From an uncultured beta proteobacterium (GTDB lineage: Bacteria; Pseudomonadota; Gammaproteobacteria; Burkholderiales; SG8-39), in the NCBI GenBank assembly GCA_902826155.1, contig CADEDU010000133.1, positions 1 to 10,086 of the forward strand: 10,086 nucleotides of DNA, read 5' to 3'. Shown here piece by piece: positions 5,932-10,086 of the stretch. The notes under the pieces are model-generated. The model searched no databases and was not told where the DNA came from. It worked only from the letters and a program-made list of their open reading frames with translations. Position numbers and translations under genes: made by a program. Numbering within the stretch: the first letter of the stretch is position 1; the number at the start of each line of letters is the position of its first letter.

Positions 5932-5957
5932 CGCGACCGGTCGCGACGCGCGCGTCG
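5932..5957. terminator. Overlapping perfect palindromes in a convergent gap
   Basis: The 31-bp space between the convergent CoA-transferase-like B gene and the methyltransferase-like gene holds two perfect 14-bp palindromes that overlap by two bases: CGCGACCGGTCGCG (5932-5945) and CGACGCGCGCGTCG (5944-5957). Neither has a separate loop or a T-run, so they are not classical intrinsic terminators. Their position suggests a two-way transcription barrier or transcript-end structure. A protein-binding site is the alternative. Confidence 0.45.
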
Positions 5958-5961
5958 GGCT

Positions 5962-6576
5962 TCAACGGAACTCCAGAACGTACTGCCGCGGCAGGAAGTC
6001 CCAGCGCCGCGACAGCTTCATGCCGGCGCGTTCGAACTCGCCGATCACTTCGGTATCGGCCAGACGCATCGCCAGCGGTGGCCCGGAGGTTTCCTGCCGC
6101 TTGTGGAAATCGACGATGACGATGCGCCCGCCCGGCTTGAGCCCCGCGCGCAGCTTCGCGTAGTACGCCGGCCGGTTGTTGATGTGGTGCAGCACGTCGC
6201 AGATGAACACCGTGTCGATACCGGCCGCGGGTAGCTTCGGATCGTCGGTCGCGGCGACGATGCCGCGTGCGTTCGCACCACTCGATTTCACCGCCATGTC
6301 GACCAGCTTCGGATCGACGTCGACCGCGTAGACGGTCTGCACGTTGGGCGCGATGCGGCGCGTGAAGTAGCCCGAGCCTGCGCCGATGTCGGCGGCCGTT
6401 TCGGTACGCGCGAAACCGAGCGCTTTCACGACCTCCTGCGGGCGCTGCCATTCGTCGCGGCCCGGGTTCTCGAGGATCCGCTGCCAATCTTCGGCGGTGC
6501 GTGAGGCGTGCTGATGACCGCAGGCCCCCAGCATCGCCGCGGCAATGAGCCCGACGAGAATGCGAATGTGCTGCAT
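5962..6576 (-). CDS. Class I SAM-dependent methyltransferase-like protein with lipoprotein signal
   Basis: A 204-residue protein. ATG 6576 is chosen because it gives a clean lipoprotein signal (MQHIRILVGLIAAAMLGAC, lipobox LGAC, lipidated Cys19) and has GGAG 9 bases upstream; an upstream in-frame ATG at 6663 would bury the signal inside an Arg/His-rich extension. After the Cys comes a short linker, then DEWQRPQEVVKALGF (41-55) and the methyltransferase core: motif I AADIGAGSGYF (61-71), the acidic ribose-binding region YAVDVDP (83-89), FICDVLHHI (124-132), LKPGGRIVIVDFHKR (146-160) and a C-terminal strand. SAM is cytoplasmic, so a lipid-anchored exported methyltransferase fold is odd, though I recall signal-bearing homologues in other bacteria. 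It may have lost methyl transfer and taken on another envelope role. It is divergent from the ligase gene. Confidence 0.85.
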   Translation of the reverse strand: MQHIRILVGLIAAAMLGACGHQHASRTAEDWQRILENPGRDEWQRPQEVVKALGFARTETAADIGAGSGYFTRRIAPNVQTVYAVDVDPKLVDMAVKSSGANARGIVAATDDPKLPAAGIDTVFICDVLHHINNRPAYYAKLRAGLKPGGRIVIVDFHKRQETSGPPLAMRLADTEVIGEFERAGMKLSRRWDFLPRQYVLEFR

Positions 6577-6677
6577 GGCTCGACGCTCCGAATGGAAATG
6601 ACCAGGCGATGTTAGCGCGTTCCTTCGCCGATACAGTTGTCGTAGCATCGGATGCAATGGCAAGCCGGAGCATCACG
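6577..6677. promoter_or_regulatory. Divergent promoter region, methyltransferase-like gene / acyl-CoA ligase
   Basis: These 101 bp must drive both genes if each has its own promoter. On the plus strand, -10-like hexamers TACAGT (6632-6637) and TAGCAT (6644-6649) each match four of six consensus bases but lack good -35 partners. On the minus strand a TTGCCA hexamer (-35-like, five of six) lies at 6656-6661, without a well-spaced -10. Both genes have Shine-Dalgarno sequences here. I see no strong operator palindrome. Confidence 0.4.
6667..6670 (+). promoter_or_regulatory. Ribosome binding site deciding the ligase start
   Basis: GGAG lies 7 bases before ATG 6678. It selects this start over the in-frame ATGs at 6609 and 6657. 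The protein then begins MAAIVEGTKLWEPS, as expected for acetoacetate-CoA ligases, whose N-termini carry a similar 'LW-PS' motif. Confidence 0.65.
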
Positions 6678-8657
6678 ATGGCCGCAATCGTCGAAGGTAC
6701 CAAGTTGTGGGAGCCCTCCGCGCAACGCAAAGAGGCTTCGCGCATGACGCATTACATGCGCTGGCTCGAACAGAAGAAGGGGCTGAAGTTCGACTCTTAC
6801 CAGACGCTGTGGCAATGGTCGGTGACCGACATCGAAGCGTTCTGGGCGTCGCAGTGGGAGTACTTCGACATCCTGCATTCAGCGCCGTACCAGCGCGTGC
6901 TCGATGCGCGCAAGCAGCCCGGGGCCAAGTGGTTCGAGTGCGCGCGGCTCAACTACGGCGAGCACGCGTTTCGCTTCGCCTCGAGCGCGTATCCGGCACT
7001 GATCGCGCAATCGGAACTGCGTCCGCGCACGGAGATTTCCTGGGACCAGTTGCGACGTGACGTCGCCTCGGTGGCGCAGGCGTTGCGCGAGATGGGGGTT
7101 GCACCCGGCGATCGGGTGGTGTCGTACATGCCCAACATCGCCGAGACCATCATCGCGTTTCTCGCGTGCCTGAGCATGGGCGCGGTGTGGTCGAGCTGCT
7201 CGCCCGACATGGGTCCGGGCGCCGTGGTCGATCGCTTCAAGCAGATCGAACCGAAGGTGCTGTTCGCCGTCGACGGCTATCGCTACAGCGGCAAGGATTT
7301 CGACCGCAAGCCCGCGCTGCACGAGCTGCAACGCGCGCTGCCCTCGCTGCAGCACACCGTGCTCCTGCCGTATCTCGATGCGGGCGCTGACGCGGACGCC
7401 TTCACGAACGCGGTGCCGTGGTCGAGCCTGCTCGGTCGCAACGCGCCGCTCAGCTTCGAGCAGGTGGCGTTCGATCATCCGCTGTGGGTGGTGTATTCCT
7501 CGGGCACGACCGGGCTGCCCAAGGCGATCGTGCACGGCCACGGCGGCGTGCTGATCGAACATCTGAAGACGATGTTCCTGCACAAGGATCTGCGGCCCGG
7601 CGACCGGTTCTTCTGGATGTCGTCCACCGGCTGGATCGTGTGGAACCTGCTAGCGAGCGGACTGCTGGCCGGCGCCACGCTGGTGCTGTTCGACGGCAAT
7701 CCGGGTTATCCCGATCTCGACACGTTGTGGCGTGTAGCCGCCGAGACGCGCACCAAGGTGTTCGGCGCGGGGGCGGCGTTCTTCAACAACTGCATGAAAG
7801 CGGGGCTGGAGCCTGGCAAGAAGTTCGATCTTGCCGCGCTCGATCAGATCGGCTCCACCGGCTCACCGCTCACCGTCGAGAACTACGCCTGGCTCTACGG
7901 CGCGGTGAAAAAGGAGTTGTGGCTCGCATCGATCAGCGGCGGGACCGATCCGGCCGCCGGGTTCGTGGGCGGCTGTCCGCTGCTGCCCGTCAACGCCGGC
8001 GAGATGCAATGCCGGTATCTGGGCATGGCGGTGTACGCCTACGACGATGCAGGCAAGCCGGTGGTCAACGAGGTGGGCGAGCTGGTGGTGAGCGAGCCGT
8101 TTCCGTCGATGCCGCTCACCTTCTGGAACGACGCGGGCGGCAAGCGCTATCAGGAAAGTTACTTCGAGACGTTCCCGGGCAAATGGCGTCATGGCGACTG
8201 GATCCGCTTCACCGAAGACGGACGCTCGGTGATCTTCGGGCGATCCGATACCACCATCAACCGCTTCGGCATCCGCATGGGCACCAGCGAGATCTATCGT
8301 GCGGTGGAGGACATCGCCGAGGTCGTCGACAGCATGGTGGTCGATCTGGAGTATCTCGGGCGTCCGTCGTACATGCCGCTGTTCGTGGTGCTGCGCGAGG
8401 GCGCGAGCCTCGACGATGCGCTCAAGCGCCGCATCAGCGAGAGCATCAAGCGGCACGCTTCGGCGCGTCACGTGCCCAACGAGATCTTCGCGGTACGCGA
8501 GATTCCCCGCACCCTCACCGGCAAGAAGATGGAGCTGCCGGTGCGCAAGCTGCTGCTGGGCCAGTCGATCGACAAGGTCGCCAGCCCCGATGCGATGGCC
8601 AATCCGGGCTCGCTTGCGTTCTTCGCGCAGTTGGCCAAGACCATCAATCCCACCTAG
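6678..8657 (+). CDS. Acetoacetate-CoA ligase-like acyl-CoA synthetase
   Basis: A 659-residue ANL-superfamily enzyme: ATP + carboxylate + CoA gives acyl-CoA + AMP + PPi, in the cytoplasm. Its length and layout fit acetoacetyl-CoA synthetase: an N-terminal cap with LWEPS (10-14), MTHYMRWLEQKKGL (23-36) and LWQWSVTDIEAFW (44-56); MGAVWSSCSPDMG (167-179); the P-loop YSSGTTGLPKAIVHGHGG (273-290); STGWIVWN (316-323); SISGGTDPAAGF (418-429); HGDW (505-508); the hinge GRSDTTINRFGIRMGTSEIY (521-540); and RTLTGKKMELP (611-621) with Lys616 as the adenylation lysine. The catalytic residues I can check look intact, so activity is expected. The true acid may be acetoacetate or another 3-oxo or short branched acid. 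An MFS transporter gene follows after 9 bp and is probably co-transcribed. The gene symbol is left blank because acetoacetate specificity is not proven. Confidence 0.88.
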   Translation: MAAIVEGTKLWEPSAQRKEASRMTHYMRWLEQKKGLKFDSYQTLWQWSVTDIEAFWASQWEYFDILHSAPYQRVLDARKQPGAKWFECARLNYGEHAFRFASSAYPALIAQSELRPRTEISWDQLRRDVASVAQALREMGVAPGDRVVSYMPNIAETIIAFLACLSMGAVWSSCSPDMGPGAVVDRFKQIEPKVLFAVDGYRYSGKDFDRKPALHELQRALPSLQHTVLLPYLDAGADADAFTNAVPWSSLLGRNAPLSFEQVAFDHPLWVVYSSGTTGLPKAIVHGHGGVLIEHLKTMFLHKDLRPGDRFFWMSSTGWIVWNLLASGLLAGATLVLFDGNPGYPDLDTLWRVAAETRTKVFGAGAAFFNNCMKAGLEPGKKFDLAALDQIGSTGSPLTVENYAWLYGAVKKELWLASISGGTDPAAGFVGGCPLLPVNAGEMQCRYLGMAVYAYDDAGKPVVNEVGELVVSEPFPSMPLTFWNDAGGKRYQESYFETFPGKWRHGDWIRFTEDGRSVIFGRSDTTINRFGIRMGTSEIYRAVEDIAEVVDSMVVDLEYLGRPSYMPLFVVLREGASLDDALKRRISESIKRHASARHVPNEIFAVREIPRTLTGKKMELPVRKLLLGQSIDKVASPDAMANPGSLAFFAQLAKTINPT

Positions 8658-8666
8658 CGCAGCCAC

Positions 8667-9884
8667 GTGCCGCATTCGCCTTCGATCGCGCGCGCCTGGA
8701 GTGCGATCGGCGCCACGCTGTTCATCCAGACGGTGACGGTGCTGACCTTGTTCGTGCCGCCGGTCCTCGCGCCGGTGGCGGCCGCCGATCTCGGCTTGCC
8801 GCCGGCCAGCATCGGCCTGTTCATCTCGGTCATCTACGCGGGCGCGATGCTCTCCGGTCTGGTCGGCGGTGCCGTGGTGACGCGCTACGGTGCGATCCGC
8901 GTGGCGCAGCTCTCGCTCGTTGCCAGCGCGATCGGGTTCGCCGTGTGCCTGGGCACGCTGCCCGCGGTCATCCTGCTCGGCGCGTTCATCGTCGGTCTGG
9001 CGCAAGGGGTGACCAATCCGCTCAGCGCGCACGTGCTCGCGCGCGCGACGCCGCCGAACATGCTGGCAATGGCGTTCTCGATCAAGCAGAGCGGCGTGCC
9101 GCTCGGGGGCATGCTCGCCGGCGCACTCACGCCGTGGCTGCTCGTGCTCAACGGCTGGCGCTTCACCGTGCTTGAAGTGGTCGTGCTCTCGATGCTCACC
9201 GCTCTACTGATCGAACCGCTGCGCAAGCGCTTCGACGATGATCGCGAGCCCGGCGCGCCGATCCGCTTCAAGGGGCTGCTCGGCTCGATCGGCCTGGTGT
9301 TCGCCAATGCGCGCGTGGTGCAACTCGCGGCGATGTCGTTCGTCTATGCCGGCACCCAGCAGATCATGGCGGCGTTCCTGGTGTCGTATCTGCACCTGCA
9401 ACTGGGCTGGTCGCTGGTGAGTGCAGGATTGCTGTTCGCGATCGCACAGGTGGCCGGCGTGGTCGGTCGCGTGCTGTGGGGAATCGTGGCCGACCGATGG
9501 TGCCCGCCGCGGTTGCTGCTCGCGTTGCTGGGCCTGGTGATGGCGCTCGCCTGCGCGATCACCGCAATGGCCGACAGTAGTTGGCCGTTCTGGGCGCTGG
9601 CATTGTTGTGCGTGGCTTACGGCAGCACTGCCTCGAGCTGGAATGGCGTGTACTTCGCCGAGGTGGCGCGGCTGGCGCCGAGCGGCCGCGTCGGCGACAT
9701 CACCGGCGGGGCGCAGTTCGTGACCTTCTCGGGCAACGTGATCATTCCGCCGGTGGTGGGGGCGTTCATTGCCGCGCAAGGCTCGTATGCTTCGGGATTC
9801 GGCGCGTTCGCGATCCTGCCGTTCCTCGCCGGCGCCTATCTCATGTTCGCGATCGGACGCTCACCGCAGCGCGCCTCGCATTAG
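8667..9884 (+). CDS. MFS transporter
   Basis: A 405-residue major facilitator superfamily permease of the inner membrane with about 12 membrane segments in two halves, split by a charged loop (about 184-204, EPLRKRFDDDREPGAPIRF). Features: a motif-A-like loop after the second helix, GGAVVTRYGAIRVAQLS (67-83); a motif-C-like stretch in the fifth-helix area, SIKQSGVPLGGMLAGAL (138-154); and a second motif-A copy, GRVLWGIVADRWCPPRLL (267-284). The start is GTG 8667, 9 bases after the ligase stop and without a visible Shine-Dalgarno, so translation probably depends on the upstream gene. No upstream ATG in this frame gives a better start. The substrate cannot be read from the sequence; import of the ligase's carboxylate substrate is the natural guess. 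The next gene starts 32 bp downstream with its own Shine-Dalgarno. Confidence 0.85.
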   Translation: MPHSPSIARAWSAIGATLFIQTVTVLTLFVPPVLAPVAAADLGLPPASIGLFISVIYAGAMLSGLVGGAVVTRYGAIRVAQLSLVASAIGFAVCLGTLPAVILLGAFIVGLAQGVTNPLSAHVLARATPPNMLAMAFSIKQSGVPLGGMLAGALTPWLLVLNGWRFTVLEVVVLSMLTALLIEPLRKRFDDDREPGAPIRFKGLLGSIGLVFANARVVQLAAMSFVYAGTQQIMAAFLVSYLHLQLGWSLVSAGLLFAIAQVAGVVGRVLWGIVADRWCPPRLLLALLGLVMALACAITAMADSSWPFWALALLCVAYGSTASSWNGVYFAEVARLAPSGRVGDITGGAQFVTFSGNVIIPPVVGAFIAAQGSYASGFGAFAILPFLAGAYLMFAIGRSPQRASH

Positions 9885-9916
9885 CACCGCTTACTCACCC
9901 GACCAGGAGACCCACC

Positions 9917-10086
9917 ATGGCCTATCAAGAGCAGCTCAAGCGCATCTATCCCACCCGGCAGCAGATGATGAAGCGCGTTGCGCGGTTCAGCAAACTGAAG
10001 GGGTTCGACGGCGGATTGCCCGACAGCCGTTACCCGAGCGCGGTGCGCACGCTGTTCAACGTGATCGGGTTCCAGCCGCCCAAGGA
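9917..10086 (+). CDS. Unidentified protein, N-terminal fragment
   Basis: The first 56 codons of a gene that runs off the right edge. ATG 9917 follows AGGAG (9905-9909) with a 7-base spacer, a clear start. There is no signal peptide or membrane segment in the visible part. It begins MAYQEQLKRIYPTRQQMMKR, then a basic stretch and FDGGLPDSRYPSAVRTLFNV (35-54), ending with GFQPPK. I do not recognise it firmly. The FDGGLPDS...TLFNVIGFQPP pattern vaguely recalls the N-terminus of cupin-domain proteins found in betaproteobacterial catabolic loci, but the diagnostic His-rich cupin motifs would lie beyond the edge. Its position behind the ligase and MFS genes suggests membership of the same operon. 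Confidence 0.75.
   Translation, partial: MAYQEQLKRIYPTRQQMMKRVARFSKLKGFDGGLPDSRYPSAVRTLFNVIGFQPPK

Noticed and set aside
7863..9032. Long open frame (389 codons) on the minus strand opposite the ligase and MFS genes
   Set aside because: It lies antisense to two well-supported genes, has an Arg/His/Asp/Gly-rich composition without domains or a hydrophobic core, and has no start signal. It is typical of open antisense frames in GC-rich DNA.
7418..9175. Plus-strand frame of 585 codons overlapping the ligase and MFS genes
   Set aside because: Its product is an Arg/Ala/Gly-rich shadow with no recognisable domain, running across a gene boundary. The ligase and MFS frames carry conserved motifs throughout.

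Overview
This is a G+C-rich, gene-dense bacterial window. TRAP solute-binding proteins, a GctAB-like CoA-transferase pair, an acetoacetyl-CoA-synthetase-type ligase and closely packed genes point to a proteobacterium, most likely a betaproteobacterium of the Burkholderiales type. That placement is inferred from gene content and codon use, not from a marker gene. No RNA genes, insertion sequences, CRISPR arrays or phage genes were seen.

Layout. Positions 1-1322 are on the minus strand and hold two tandem, closely related TRAP (DctP-type) periplasmic binding proteins; the second in transcription order runs off the left edge. A 290-bp divergent intergenic region (1323-1612) follows. A plus-strand run then encodes a PuuE-like member of the polysaccharide deacetylase fold (1613-2557), a TehA/SLAC1-type membrane transporter (2574-3533), a TetR regulator (3552-4283) and two CoA-transferase-like subunits (4369-5190 and 5214-5930). 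A lipoprotein-signal-bearing SAM-methyltransferase-like protein (5962-6576, minus) converges on the CoA-transferase genes over a 31-bp gap filled with two perfect palindromes. Divergent from it is an acetoacetate-CoA-ligase-like enzyme (6678-8657, plus), followed after 9 bp by an MFS transporter (8667-9884) and, after 32 bp, the start of an unidentified gene (9917 to the right edge).

How the parts may work together (inference). The set contains three kinds of solute transport (TRAP binding proteins, TDT channel, MFS), an amide or ureide hydrolase candidate, two CoA-related enzyme systems (transferase-like and ligase) and one TetR regulator. This fits uptake and degradation of an unidentified carboxylate or cyclic amide. 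Three proteins depart from their families in ways that could change function. The full-length TRAP protein seems to lack the usual carboxylate-binding arginine. The CoA-transferase-like pair seems to lack the catalytic glutamate, as in hydrolytic IpdAB-type relatives. The deacetylase-fold protein lacks the canonical metal motifs. These deviations are the best leads for an undescribed pathway. All family comparisons are from memory and no search was run.
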